Source: JANXMY01 sp965246745 (GTDB taxonomy: Bacteria; Armatimonadota; Armatimonadia; Armatimonadales; Capsulimonadaceae). Taken from it: a stretch of DNA of 64,000 bases. The position numbers and the translations under genes were made by a program. The DNA lies in NCBI GenBank assembly GCA_965246745.1, contig OZ251980.1, positions 992,001 through 1,056,000 of the forward strand. The letters run 5' to 3'. Under the pieces are notes generated by a model that ran no database searches, had not been told where the DNA came from, and saw only the letters and a program-made list of their open reading frames with translations. Shown in pieces: positions 32,668 to 40,470 of the stretch (positions within the stretch are counted from its first letter, which is position 1; the number at the start of each line of letters is the position of its first letter).

Positions 32668-32703
32668 AAATTGCTTCAGAAATTGCTTCAGAAATTGCTT
32701 TCG
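32668..32703. repeat. Three 12-bp tandem repeats at the permease start
   Basis: GAAATTGCTTCA is repeated three times head to tail, the last copy changed at its end, directly upstream of the permease ATG where the ribosome-binding site should lie. Confidence 0.9.
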
Positions 32704-32714
32704 GGCCGCCGGCC

Positions 32715-32951
32715 TTAGACGGAAGGCGTTTCCGGGGCGGAGCCGTAGAAGAAGCGGGCGGCGACAAACGCGCAGACGGCCAGCGCCAGCGCCAGAATGC
32801 CGTGCTTGGTGTGCGGGGTCGTGACCCCGGCTTCGTAGCCCGGCAGAATGCCGGGCAGCGACCCGGCAGGAGTGATAAAGTAGACCACAGCGGCGGCCAG
32901 CAGCAAAAGGCCGACCAAAACGGCGGCCCCGGCGGTCAGTTGTTTCGGCAT
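32715..32951 (-). CDS. Small membrane protein (78 aa)
   Basis: A 78-residue protein with two hydrophobic helices (AAVLVLGLLLLAAAVVYFIT-like at residues 8-27 and HGILALALAVCAFVAARFFY at 50-69) joined by a Pro/Gly loop. The start at 32951 lies 49 nt ahead of the permease, so it may be an accessory subunit of that transporter or simply co-transcribed. No family is recognised. Confidence 0.6.
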   Translation of the reverse strand: MPKQLTAGAAVLVGLLLLAAAVVYFITPAGSLPGILPGYEAGVTTPHTKHGILALALAVCAFVAARFFYGSAPETPSV

Positions 32952-32989
32952 GGTGAGTTTCCCTTGAGAATTATTTTGTTTCCAGGTGT

Positions 32990-33028
32990 TTGCGAGCTGA
33001 AAGTATTTGCGAGCTGAAAGTATTTGCG
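32990..33028. repeat. 17-bp tandem duplication upstream of the small membrane protein
   Basis: TTTGCGAGCTGAAAGTA occurs twice with a 17-nt period, and a partial third copy follows, filling most of the gap between two minus-strand genes. Confidence 0.9.
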
Positions 33029-33032
33029 CGTG

Positions 33033-34055
33033 TCAGGGTGTAATTCGCGGCAGGCGCGGCGGTTTCCTGCTTCGAAGCAGCGCCGCCGCCAAAAATCCGG
33101 CGTGGCGGACATGCAGGCGCAGGCCGAGCGGCAGGCGGGAAAACGGCGGGGTGTCCGGCAGGTCGTAGAAATAATGGGCATGCAGCCAGGCGCGGCTCGG
33201 CAGCAGCAGATGCTTCAGCGCAAACCGCCGGGCGGCGGCAGTGCCGAGCAGCCGCCACAGCAGCTCGAACCGCTGCGCTTCGCTTAAGCGCGGGGCGTTC
33301 GGCGCGGTCTGCGCGGCGACCAGCCGGTCCAAGCGCCGCCGGGAGCGCGGCGCGAGCGACGCCATGACGGACGGCGGGATGCCGGCTCCGTACCGGGTCG
33401 CGGCGGCCAGCAGCCCGGCGTAGCCGATCGCGTCCGCCTGGGCCTGGCGGCAGATTTGGAGAAATAGCGGCCACTCCACCGGCGACGCCGCGCAGACTTC
33501 GGCAATATCGCGGACTGATTTGGGAGCGTCGAAGTAATGCCCGGCGAGGTGCAGGCAGAGGTGAAAAATCTGGTCTTCCGGGCCGAGCGCCTGCGCGTCC
33601 TGCCCGGCCAGCCGGGCGGGCACAGCCCGCGCCCACAGGCCGGCGAGGTCCACGCGCACGGCGCGGCGCAGCAGGGGGTTGTTCAGCAGGTCGGTGTGCA
33701 GCTCGACCACGACCGTGCCGAGTTCGGTGTGCCGGAAAAAGTTCGCTTCACCGCTGCGGCCCTCGAGCAATTCGGCCCAAATGTCGGGGTCGCAGATATA
33801 GCCGAGGCCGGACAGCACGGCAAACGCGCGGGGGGCGTCTTCGGCGCGGACCAGCACATCGAGGTCGCCGAACGGCCGCTCGGCGGGGCTGGCATACACC
33901 GTTTCCGCCAGTGCCGCCCCTTTTAGGACAATTAGCCCTAAAGACGCGGCGGCACAGGCGGACAAAAGCGCCGCCAGGGGGCGGCGCAGAAACGCAAACT
34001 GAACAACAGCCCGCATGTTCGCTTGGCCGTCGTCGTCAGCGTCGAGAGTAGTCAT
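33033..34055 (-). CDS. Nucleotidyltransferase-family protein (PF14907-like)
   Basis: A 340-residue protein. LIVLKGAALAETVY near residue 42 and RPFGDLDVLVRAEDA near residue 60 (the G-x-DLDVLV catalytic acid pair) identify the uncharacterised nucleotidyltransferase family. HLCLHLAGHYFDAPKSVRDI near 188 is its usual central block. These proteins are found beside PqqD-like proteins and HprK-related kinases, and both occur just upstream here. The substrate is unknown. GGAGGCG near the start and a 9-nt gap indicate co-transcription with the PqqD gene. Confidence 0.82.
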   Translation of the reverse strand: MTTLDADDDGQANMRAVVQFAFLRRPLAALLSACAAASLGLIVLKGAALAETVYASPAERPFGDLDVLVRAEDAPRAFAVLSGLGYICDPDIWAELLEGRSGEANFFRHTELGTVVVELHTDLLNNPLLRRAVRVDLAGLWARAVPARLAGQDAQALGPEDQIFHLCLHLAGHYFDAPKSVRDIAEVCAASPVEWPLFLQICRQAQADAIGYAGLLAAATRYGAGIPPSVMASLAPRSRRRLDRLVAAQTAPNAPRLSEAQRFELLWRLLGTAAARRFALKHLLLPSRAWLHAHYFYDLPDTPPFSRLPLGLRLHVRHAGFLAAALLRSRKPPRLPRITP

Positions 34056-34064
34056 CGGAGGCGC

Positions 34065-34562
34065 TTACGGCTGACCGGCAATGGAAACGCAGCGGCCTAA
34101 CCGCTGAATCAAACCGGGACAGCACGGGCGGTTCGGGTTGTTGTAAGTCTGACCGCGCCCGGCGCAGCCGATGGACATCGCCATCGCCGGGGTCGGAGCG
34201 ACCATGCTCTGCACGACGGGAATCATTAGGGTCATGCCGCCGGCAAGAGCGGCTTTCCGCAGAACGTCGCGGCGAGTGATTTTGACGCTGTCCGCCGGGC
34301 GGGTCAGCGGCTCTGCCAAAAGCTGCTCTTTTTCAAGCTGCCCGAGGGCCAGCCAGATGATGTCTTCGGTGACGAGCGCATCGGTGCCCGACTGCAAAAC
34401 CGCCTGCAAGTCGGCGACGGTGTGCTGACCATCGCAGTGCTTCCAAACGATGGCGGCTGTGTGGTTCAGGCGGTGCGCGTGGCTGCGCCGCTCGTCGTAG
34501 ACGATGGTTTCATCGCCGACTTCCTGGACCACTAATTCTTCTTTTCGGGCGCTAGGCTTCAT
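34065..34562 (-). CDS. PqqD-domain protein with internal Tat signal and Cys-rich C-terminus
   Basis: A 165-residue protein of unusual build. Residues 1-75 are a PqqD-like peptide-binding domain (ELVVQEVGDETIVYDERRSH, HRLNHTAAIVWKHCDGQHTV). About 95-127 form a twin-arginine signal (ITRRDVLRKAALAGGMTLMI, then APTPAMA). The last 37 residues carry four cysteines in a C-CC-C pattern (GCAGRGQ, RPCCPG, GRCVS). GAGGA before the ATG at 34562 sets the start. It is adjacent to a nucleotidyltransferase, a PEP-CTERM protein and an HprK-like kinase. Plausible reading: the PqqD part is bound or processed inside the cell and the Cys-rich end is exported folded. Confidence 0.8.
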   Translation of the reverse strand: MKPSARKEELVVQEVGDETIVYDERRSHAHRLNHTAAIVWKHCDGQHTVADLQAVLQSGTDALVTEDIIWLALGQLEKEQLLAEPLTRPADSVKITRRDVLRKAALAGGMTLMIPVVQSMVAPTPAMAMSIGCAGRGQTYNNPNRPCCPGLIQRLGRCVSIAGQP

Positions 34563-34633
34563 GCTCATTCCTCTGCTTCTGGGGGGCGGGCCGGCGGCCT
34601 CCAAGTGATACTCGGAAGCCGCCGGCGGATAAA

Positions 34634-35434
34634 TTAGGCGTCGCCGGCGTTCGCTGCCTTGCGACGTGCGGAGAAGGCCGCGCCGCCGACGCCGAGCATC
34701 AGCAGCAGGCCGAGCGACACCGTTGTCGAGGCTTCGGGAACCGGCGAGTCATAAGACTTCAGTGACCCGAAGTAAAAGTCGTTGTCGGCAGGCGTGGAGT
34801 TGTTTGTATCCGACACGCTGCTGATTACGATATTGCTGATTTTGTTCGGCCCAAAAACTTCTGCGCCGATAAAAATAGACTTGGGAGCGTTTGCGGTTTG
34901 AGTCACCGGAGCATAGGTGAACGAGCCGATCAGATTTTGCGGCGCGACTGCCCCGTCATACGCGAAAAACGAAAACGTGGATGTTCCGGTGCGGGCGCTT
35001 TCGACATTCAGACCGAAAGAGCTGACGGCAGAGTCAAAGCTGATGTTCAGCGGGCCGGTCGGCAGTCCGGTTGCACCGGGGACCTTCCCTTCGCCGCCGT
35101 CAAACGTGTTGACTTCAACGCTGTCCACAGGAAAATCGAGTGAAAGGCCGCCGCCGGTGTTGCCGTTGACGACGCTGTTGATAAATGTCTCAAACGAGTG
35201 TACCGTTGCCGAGGTCGCGCCCGTTGCGGTGAACGTCGCCACATTGCCTGTGGTGTCAAAAGCAGATTGGAACGACCCCGTGATGAAGCCGTCGTTCACT
35301 GGATACTGAGCGGTAGTCGCGGTCGCAGGAGACGGCGCGGCGGTCAGCGGCACAAACTGAGCATGGGCCGCCGAAGCGGAAAGGGCGGCAAGCAGGCCGG
35401 CGGCAAGGGCAGTTTTTGTGAAATACGTGTTCAT
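34634..35434 (-). CDS. PEP-CTERM sorting-domain protein
   Basis: A 266-residue secreted protein. The start at 35434 follows AAGGA and gives a signal peptide, KTALAAGLLAALSASAAHAQ. The C-terminus has the PEP-CTERM signal: SPVPEAST, then the helix VSLGLLLMLGVGGAAF and SARRK. Such proteins are cleaved by an exosortase during export to the surface or biofilm matrix. No exosortase gene is in the window. The middle is Thr/Ser-rich and beta-like. It sits inside the PqqD/HprK-like group. Confidence 0.88.
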   Translation of the reverse strand: MNTYFTKTALAAGLLAALSASAAHAQFVPLTAAPSPATATTAQYPVNDGFITGSFQSAFDTTGNVATFTATGATSATVHSFETFINSVVNGNTGGGLSLDFPVDSVEVNTFDGGEGKVPGATGLPTGPLNISFDSAVSSFGLNVESARTGTSTFSFFAYDGAVAPQNLIGSFTYAPVTQTANAPKSIFIGAEVFGPNKISNIVISSVSDTNNSTPADNDFYFGSLKSYDSPVPEASTTVSLGLLLMLGVGGAAFSARRKAANAGDA

Positions 35435-35619
35435 GTGAAATCCTTGTAATAGTTCGTAAACAAGCGGCCTAAAAATCAACGATCCGCAAAGCGGTCGTTC
35501 TTCCGCACGTTTTTTGCGCGTCGTCTTTGCGGCGGGTTGTCCCGCCGCTCGGTTTTCTGCCGATCCCCTGAGATGTCCTTTACTATACCCGGTAAACGTA
35601 TAGATTTCCGTAGCACAGG
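35435..35619. promoter_or_regulatory. Spacer with -10 box for the PEP-CTERM gene
   Basis: On the minus strand a TATAGT at 35582-35587 could serve as -10, giving a leader of about 140 nt. The spacer also has GGCGGGTTGTCCCGCC, a 6-bp stem at 35531-35546. No ORF is seen. Confidence 0.4.
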
Positions 35620-36516
35620 CTACTCTTTTTCGCACAGAAACTTCAGCGCCCACGCGGCGGCGGCATCGGCTTCGCCTCGGCGGCTTTTCACGGCGTCTGC
35701 GCCGGAAACGGTTCTCCCTAAGATTTCCAGCGCTTGACCGGGCCGGCGGCGCACCTGCACGGTGTTGTCGAGCAGGGTCCACACCGCCGCGCCCCGCGAC
35801 ACGGGCCGGGGACGCCAGCGGGCGCCGGGCACAAAGCGCGTGTCGAGAATCAGCCCGACCGGCAGCGGCCCCGGCGCGGTGCGGCCCCCAAGCGATTCAA
35901 TCGTGCGCTTTTCCAGCGGCTGCCCGGCGGGGTCCCGAAACGACAGCGGCTTCGGGTACGCCGACACCCGGCCGTCGCCGCCCAGCACGGCATACTCGTC
36001 GGACAAATACTCGGCTCCGGCCCGGACCAGCGCGGCGACCAGACTGGTTTTCCCGGAAAACGAGCGGCCCGGCACGAGAATGGCCTGCCCCTGCCAGGCG
36101 GCGGCCCCGGCATGGACAAACAGGGCGTCGGTGGCGGCTTCGGCGGTCTGCGTGTGCAGATGCGACTCCAGCACGGCCAGAACGTCGCCGAAATCCCGTG
36201 TGCGGGCGATCTGCTCGATTCCCCGGTACAGCAGGTGGTACGGGCGGACGCCGGGGCGCGGGGCCGGGCCGGCGACTTTGAGCGAAAACAGTGTTTCAAC
36301 TTCGGGCGTCTCGGCGGCAAGCGACCGAGGCGGCAGCAGCGCGGCGACTTGCGGCCAAATGGCCGGATCGCTGACCCGCACGCCGAGGCTTGCGCCGTGG
36401 CTTTGAAACGCCGCGCCGGCCCGCCAGGCGGTTCGGTCCAGCTTGGCCCAGCAGGGAACGCACCCGGACAAGTCGCGCGGCTGCGGCAGCCCGGTCGGCG
36501 GCAGATCGGTCTTCAT
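35620..36516 (-). CDS. HprK-related kinase
   Basis: A 298-residue protein. Walker A VPGRSFSGKTSLVAALVRAG is near residue 155, followed by LSDEYAVLGGDGRVSAYPKP, the pattern of HPr serine kinase C-terminal domains. FVHAGAAAWQGQAILVPG precedes the P-loop, as in HprK-related kinase A/B proteins. There is no HPr gene nearby; such kinases are known to accompany PqqD-like and nucleotidyltransferase genes, as here. Start chosen at 36516; an upstream start at 36546 lacks support. Confidence 0.8.
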   Translation of the reverse strand: MKTDLPPTGLPQPRDLSGCVPCWAKLDRTAWRAGAAFQSHGASLGVRVSDPAIWPQVAALLPPRSLAAETPEVETLFSLKVAGPAPRPGVRPYHLLYRGIEQIARTRDFGDVLAVLESHLHTQTAEAATDALFVHAGAAAWQGQAILVPGRSFSGKTSLVAALVRAGAEYLSDEYAVLGGDGRVSAYPKPLSFRDPAGQPLEKRTIESLGGRTAPGPLPVGLILDTRFVPGARWRPRPVSRGAAVWTLLDNTVQVRRRPGQALEILGRTVSGADAVKSRRGEADAAAAWALKFLCEKE

Positions 36517-36564
36517 GCGATTTCTTCCCTGCACAAAACATGCCAACTAACGAAAAAAACGCAA

Positions 36565-36584
36565 AATGCGCGGAAATGCGCGGT
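36565..36584. repeat. 10-bp tandem duplication
   Basis: AAATGCGCGG occurs twice in a row in the divergent intergenic region between the kinase and the glycosyltransferase. Confidence 0.85.
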
Positions 36585-36651
36585 TCAACCTCCTAAAAAA
36601 TGGATGCGCCGGATTTTTGCGCGAAATCGCGGTTTGGCACGATAATTGCTG

Positions 36652-36657
36652 TATAAT
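36652..36657 (+). promoter_or_regulatory. -10 box for the glycosyltransferase gene
   Basis: A perfect TATAAT gives a predicted leader of about 65 nt before the ATG at 36724, preceded by GGGGGAAGC. This is a conventional leadered promoter. TTGCGC at 36617 with GATAAT at 36641 is an alternative pair. Confidence 0.6.
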
Positions 36658-36723
36658 TAGGAAGCAAGGGTGCTTCTTTGAATTTTTCTGTCGTTTAAAG
36701 CACTGTTAGGGGGGAAGCATTCT

Positions 36724-37953
36724 ATGGACTCACGGATGAAGGTGGCCATTGTTCATGATTATTTAACTCAGGCCGGCGGGGCGGAGCGGGTGGCCGCGAC
36801 GCTGCACGGCTTGTTTCCCGAGTCGCTTCTTTACACGTCGGTCTATGACCCGAAGGCGACGCTGGCGTACTTCGACGATGTGGATGTGGCGACTTCGTTT
36901 TTGCAGCGCTGGCCGCTGTCTTCGCAGCGCATGCACAAGTTCGCCCTGCCGCTGTACCCGACCGCCTTTGAGCACTTCGATTTAAACGGGTACGACTTAG
37001 TTGTCTCGTCGTCGTCGTCGTTTGCCAAAGGGGTGATCACCCCGCCGCAGACCTGCCATGTCTGCTACTGCCATACCCCCGCCAGGTTTGCGTGGCGTCA
37101 GCACGAATACCTGTCCCAGAGCCGGCGCGGGCGGCTCGTGTCGCTGCTGCTGCGGAACATGCTCGGACGGCTGCGGTCGTGGGACATTGAAAGCGCCCAG
37201 CGGCCCGACTATTATGTCGCCAATTCGTACAATGTCGCCCAGCGCATCCGCAAGTACTACCGGCGCGACGTGGCCGCCGTGATCCCGCCGCCGATTGAAA
37301 CCGAGCGGTACGCCCCCGCGCCGCCGTCCGAAGTCGGCTCGCATTTTTTGATCGTCTCGCGCCTCGTCGGCTACAAGCGCATTGATCTGGCCGTGCAGGC
37401 GTGCAGTCAGCTTGGCCTGCCCCTGCGGATTGTCGGCACCGGGCCGGACCTGGCCGGGCTGAAGCGCATTGCTGGGCCGACCGTGGAATTTTTAGGCCGC
37501 CTGCCCGATGCTGCGGTTGCGCGGGAGTTCGCCCGCTGCCGGGCGCTGATCTTTCCCGGCGAGGAAGATTTCGGCATGACCCCGCTCGAGTGCATGGCGA
37601 GCGGCCGTCCGGTGGTCGCTTTCGGCGCGGGCGGCGCTTTGGAAACGGTCTGCGACGGCAAAACCGGAGTGCTGTTTCAGTCCCAGACCGCCGAAGCGCT
37701 GGCCGCCGCGCTGGCGGCGGTTTCGGGCATGGAGTTCTCGCCCGAGGCGCTGCAAAGCTACGCCGCCGGGTTCGGCGTCAAAGTCTTCGAGGCCCGGATG
37801 ATGCGGTTTCTGGAAAGCGCCACCGAGCAGCACCAAAACCGCCTTCGCAGCGGCTACGGGATCGGCCCGGCGTCCACTCCCGGCGCTTCCAGCCTGTTCA
37901 GCGGCTACGAGGACCTCTTGACGCCGTTTTCAGGCATCCGCCTGAGCAAATAG
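36724..37953 (+). CDS. GT4 family glycosyltransferase
   Basis: A 409-residue retaining glycosyltransferase. The N-terminal domain begins MKVAIVHDYLTQAGGAERVA, typical of GT4 enzymes of exopolysaccharide or lipopolysaccharide synthesis. VICYCHTPARFAWRQHEYLS-like residues occur near 115. The EX7E motif is in FPGEEDFGMTPLECMASGRP near residue 278. The end is variable. It is probably cytoplasmic, adding a sugar to a lipid-linked glycan. It lies opposite the PqqD/PEP-CTERM group, which fits a surface-polymer theme (inference). Confidence 0.9.
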   Translation: MDSRMKVAIVHDYLTQAGGAERVAATLHGLFPESLLYTSVYDPKATLAYFDDVDVATSFLQRWPLSSQRMHKFALPLYPTAFEHFDLNGYDLVVSSSSSFAKGVITPPQTCHVCYCHTPARFAWRQHEYLSQSRRGRLVSLLLRNMLGRLRSWDIESAQRPDYYVANSYNVAQRIRKYYRRDVAAVIPPPIETERYAPAPPSEVGSHFLIVSRLVGYKRIDLAVQACSQLGLPLRIVGTGPDLAGLKRIAGPTVEFLGRLPDAAVAREFARCRALIFPGEEDFGMTPLECMASGRPVVAFGAGGALETVCDGKTGVLFQSQTAEALAAALAAVSGMEFSPEALQSYAAGFGVKVFEARMMRFLESATEQHQNRLRSGYGIGPASTPGASSLFSGYEDLLTPFSGIRLSK

Positions 37954-38047
37954 GCCGCCCCCCGCCCCCAAATCTGGGGAGCCGAGAAGCCCCCCCGCCC
38001 CAATTCTGGGGAGCCGAGAAGCCCCCCCGCCCCAATTCTGGGGAGCC
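37954..38047. repeat. Family A repeats, left arm of the DUF559 cassette
   Basis: One degenerate unit (37954-37980) and two near-perfect 33-bp units, GCCGAGAAG-C7-GCCCC-AATTCTGGGGAG. Positions 37987-38047 are the perfect reverse complement of 38459-38519. Confidence 0.95.
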
Positions 38048-38073
38048 TGAGAGGAATGATAGGAGAGGTGGCT

Positions 38074-38454
38074 ATGGATGGCAGGCAGGAAAAATATGTG
38101 CGTGGGGTTTCGCCGGAGCTGCGGCAGGCGGCAAACTCCCTGCGTGAGCGAATGACCCCAGCGGAGCGGACTTTGTGGGAGGCGCTGCGCGAAAGAAAGC
38201 TCGGCGGTCTGAAATTCCGCGCACAGCACCCCGTCGGGCAGTTTGTTCTTGATTTCTACTGCCCCGCCCGCAAGCTCGCTGTGGAACTTGACGGCTCCTC
38301 TCACGACAACCGAGCGGAGGGTGATGCAGCCCGCACGGCCCAGCTTTCCGCCTACGGCTACCGCGTTCTGCGGTTCCAAAACGAGGAAGTGCTCACGGAT
38401 TTGGCCTCTGTGACAGCACGGATACTGAATGCCGCAAGCAAGCCTCCCTCCTAA
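38074..38454 (+). CDS. DUF559 (Vsr-like) endonuclease-domain protein
   Basis: A 126-residue protein. AAGCAGGAGG-like AGGAGAGG precedes the ATG at 38074, which is preferred over the ATG at 38056. The fold is that of Vsr/PD-(D/E)XK nucleases: NSLRERMTPAERTLWEALRE, then LGGLKFRAQHPVGQFVLDFY, KLAVELDGSSH near residue 68 (catalytic E-x-D) and YRVLRFQNEEV. DUF559 genes are often multicopy and near repeats in bacterial genomes. Here the gene is enclosed by a perfect 61-bp inverted repeat. Confidence 0.9.
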   Translation: MDGRQEKYVRGVSPELRQAANSLRERMTPAERTLWEALRERKLGGLKFRAQHPVGQFVLDFYCPARKLAVELDGSSHDNRAEGDAARTAQLSAYGYRVLRFQNEEVLTDLASVTARILNAASKPPS

Positions 38455-38458
38455 CTCC

Positions 38459-38519
38459 GGCTCCCCAGAATTGGGGCGGGGGGGCTTCTCGGCTCCCCAG
38501 AATTGGGGCGGGGGGGCTT
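38459..38519. repeat. Family A repeats, right arm of the DUF559 cassette
   Basis: A perfect 61-bp inverted copy of 37987-38047, two units of CTCCCCAGAATTGGGGC-G7. Its outer end overlaps the stop codon of the GHL10 gene by two bases. Confidence 0.95.
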
Positions 38520-40422
38520 ATAACCCCGTGCCCGACGTGCCGTTGTAGAGAATGACCGGCGGCTGCGGGGTCCCGGCGGCTTTTTGGGCGGCGCGGCGGC
38601 GGCGCAGCTCTTCCAAAAGGCCCGGCACGGCGTGGGGGGCGGTGGCGGGGGCGGCAAACGCGGTTTGGAATGTCGGCCAGAACTGGTCAATGTTGTGCGA
38701 CAAATCGAAGACCATCACGCCCTGGGTGGACGCCAGCGCCCCCTGCAAGGCTTTTAAAAGCTGCTCCGGGTGGCCGTTGTAGTTGCTTAAGGCAATCCCG
38801 GCATACACAAACGTCTGGTCGCTGACGGCGCGGTTCGAGAACTGCCCGGCGGCTTCAACGCTTTCCCCCGCCGTTCTTCCCTGAGACTGGGCATCAGCGA
38901 TGGTCCCCGGCCCGTAGTAACAGCCCGTGGTCATCCAGTCGGTCAAGCCCGCAAAGCCGGTTTTCTGGTAGCTCGGGGTCAAAAAGCGCAGCCCGGCGGA
39001 GAAATCGTCGGCGGCCCAGTTGGAGCCGAGCACGGGATAATCGGGATACCATGACCCCGCATACACACTGACCGTTGCGGAAGGCCGGACGGCTTTGACG
39101 GTCGCCTGCGCGGAGGCCAGCCAGTTGCGGATGGTCAGCGTTCGGAAGACGTTCCACGCGTCGTACTGCGGGCCGGGCAGCAGCCGCTTGGCAAGCGACG
39201 GGTAGGCGGCGTCGTAGGTCAGCACATCGCCCGGCCATTTGACGGGGTGGCCCAAAAACGCCTCAAACTGGGCGCGGGTAGTCGGGCTGAAATCGCCGTT
39301 CGCCCCCGCGTAGCGCAAACGGTCATCGAAAATCACCCCGTCCACCGCGTAGCCCCGCACGACTTCCGACACCATCGTCAAAATGCGCGTCTGCACGGCC
39401 GGATCGTTCGGATTGACCATCAGCGGCACCTGCTCTTCCGGGCGCTGACTGATGGGAACAAGCTGCGTCGCGGTTTGAAGCGTCATCTGCGCTCCGAGCG
39501 GCGCGTTGGCTTTGAGCCAGTCGGCGGCGGGGCCGACAGCGCCGAGCAGGACACTTCCGCCGGGCGGCACGCCGAGCGACAGCGCCGGCAGCACCGCGCC
39601 GTCGGCAGCCGCCACCACCTTCAGATTCGCGTCCAGTACCACCGCCAGTGTCCCCGGCTGCGCTTTGGCGTTATCCAAAGTCGTCGCCAAAATAATCTGC
39701 CCCGGCAGCCGCGCGGGCTGGTTGGCCCGGTCGGACAGGGCATACGGGGACGCGCCGGGGACGCTCGACTGAAGGCTGAGGCTCGGCTCGCAGAGCGTCG
39801 TCTGCCATTCGGGATGCGCGTAGCCGGGGCCGTATTTCACGTCCCGGTGCCCCTCGCTGAACACATTCATGCTGACAACGATTTGCAGATTATTGGCATG
39901 GGCCGACGCCGTCATCGCCGCCAGCGGGTCGAAATTCAGCGGCAGCGTTTTGCCGCCGAGCCACGAAGTCAGCTTCGGGGCATACCGGCTGGGGTAGAGC
40001 GTATAGCCGACAATCGGCTTGACATCAAAAACAATGGTGTTGAAGCCCGCTTTTTTGATCTGCGCCGTCAGCGCCGCAATCTTTTCCACCGTGTTGACGC
40101 GGTTCAAGTTCGCCGTGCCGTCAATCCAAAGAATGCGGGCCTGGAGGCCCCGCTCGCGGGTGATCTGCTGGGCCACGCCGACCGCATCGTCGCCGTCGTC
40201 GAGCGGCGTCGCCGGCAGCGATTTAAGCGGGTTATACGCAGGAGTCGGCGGCGGCAGCGAGACGGAAAGCGGCGGGGCCAGCACAATCGGCGGCGGGGCA
40301 GCCGCCGGGGGCGCAGCGGGCGTGTTTGCCGGCGGAACGGCAGTCGGGGCCTGCGCGGCGGACGGCCCGGTCAAAGTCAACAGCGCGGCGGCCAGCGCCA
40401 GCGAGGCAGAATAAACGTGCAT
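38518..40422 (-). CDS. GHL10-type glycoside hydrolase-like protein, secreted
   Basis: A 634-residue protein. The ATG at 40422 is set by a leaderless promoter and gives a signal peptide, SLALAAALLTLTGPSAAQA, then a Pro/Ala-rich linker to about residue 70. ARILWIDGTANLNRVNTVEK near 88 and KAGFNTIVFDVKPIVGYTLY near 118 match GHL10 barrels. DGVIFDDRLRYAGANGDFSP near 365 carries likely catalytic acids. The stop codon is read from the edge of the family A repeat, so the C-terminus may have been altered by the repeat. The substrate is unknown. Confidence 0.82.
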   Translation of the reverse strand: MHVYSASLALAAALLTLTGPSAAQAPTAVPPANTPAAPPAAAPPPIVLAPPLSVSLPPPTPAYNPLKSLPATPLDDGDDAVGVAQQITRERGLQARILWIDGTANLNRVNTVEKIAALTAQIKKAGFNTIVFDVKPIVGYTLYPSRYAPKLTSWLGGKTLPLNFDPLAAMTASAHANNLQIVVSMNVFSEGHRDVKYGPGYAHPEWQTTLCEPSLSLQSSVPGASPYALSDRANQPARLPGQIILATTLDNAKAQPGTLAVVLDANLKVVAAADGAVLPALSLGVPPGGSVLLGAVGPAADWLKANAPLGAQMTLQTATQLVPISQRPEEQVPLMVNPNDPAVQTRILTMVSEVVRGYAVDGVIFDDRLRYAGANGDFSPTTRAQFEAFLGHPVKWPGDVLTYDAAYPSLAKRLLPGPQYDAWNVFRTLTIRNWLASAQATVKAVRPSATVSVYAGSWYPDYPVLGSNWAADDFSAGLRFLTPSYQKTGFAGLTDWMTTGCYYGPGTIADAQSQGRTAGESVEAAGQFSNRAVSDQTFVYAGIALSNYNGHPEQLLKALQGALASTQGVMVFDLSHNIDQFWPTFQTAFAAPATAPHAVPGLLEELRRRRAAQKAAGTPQPPVILYNGTSGTGL

Positions 40423-40428
40423 ACGAGG

Positions 40429-40457
40429 AGTATAGCACGGCGGGTCAAGGGGGGCAA
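40429..40457 (-). promoter_or_regulatory. Promoter for leaderless GHL10 transcript
   Basis: On the minus strand TTGCCC (40452-40457), a 17-nt spacer and TATACT (40429-40434), then 6 nt and the ATG at 40422. Confidence 0.75.
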
Positions 40458-40470
40458 AAAACTGCGGCAT

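Noticed and set aside
37954..38519. Classical insertion sequence around DUF559
   Set aside because: No transposase; the gene product is a Vsr-like nuclease and no target-site duplication is visible outside the arms.
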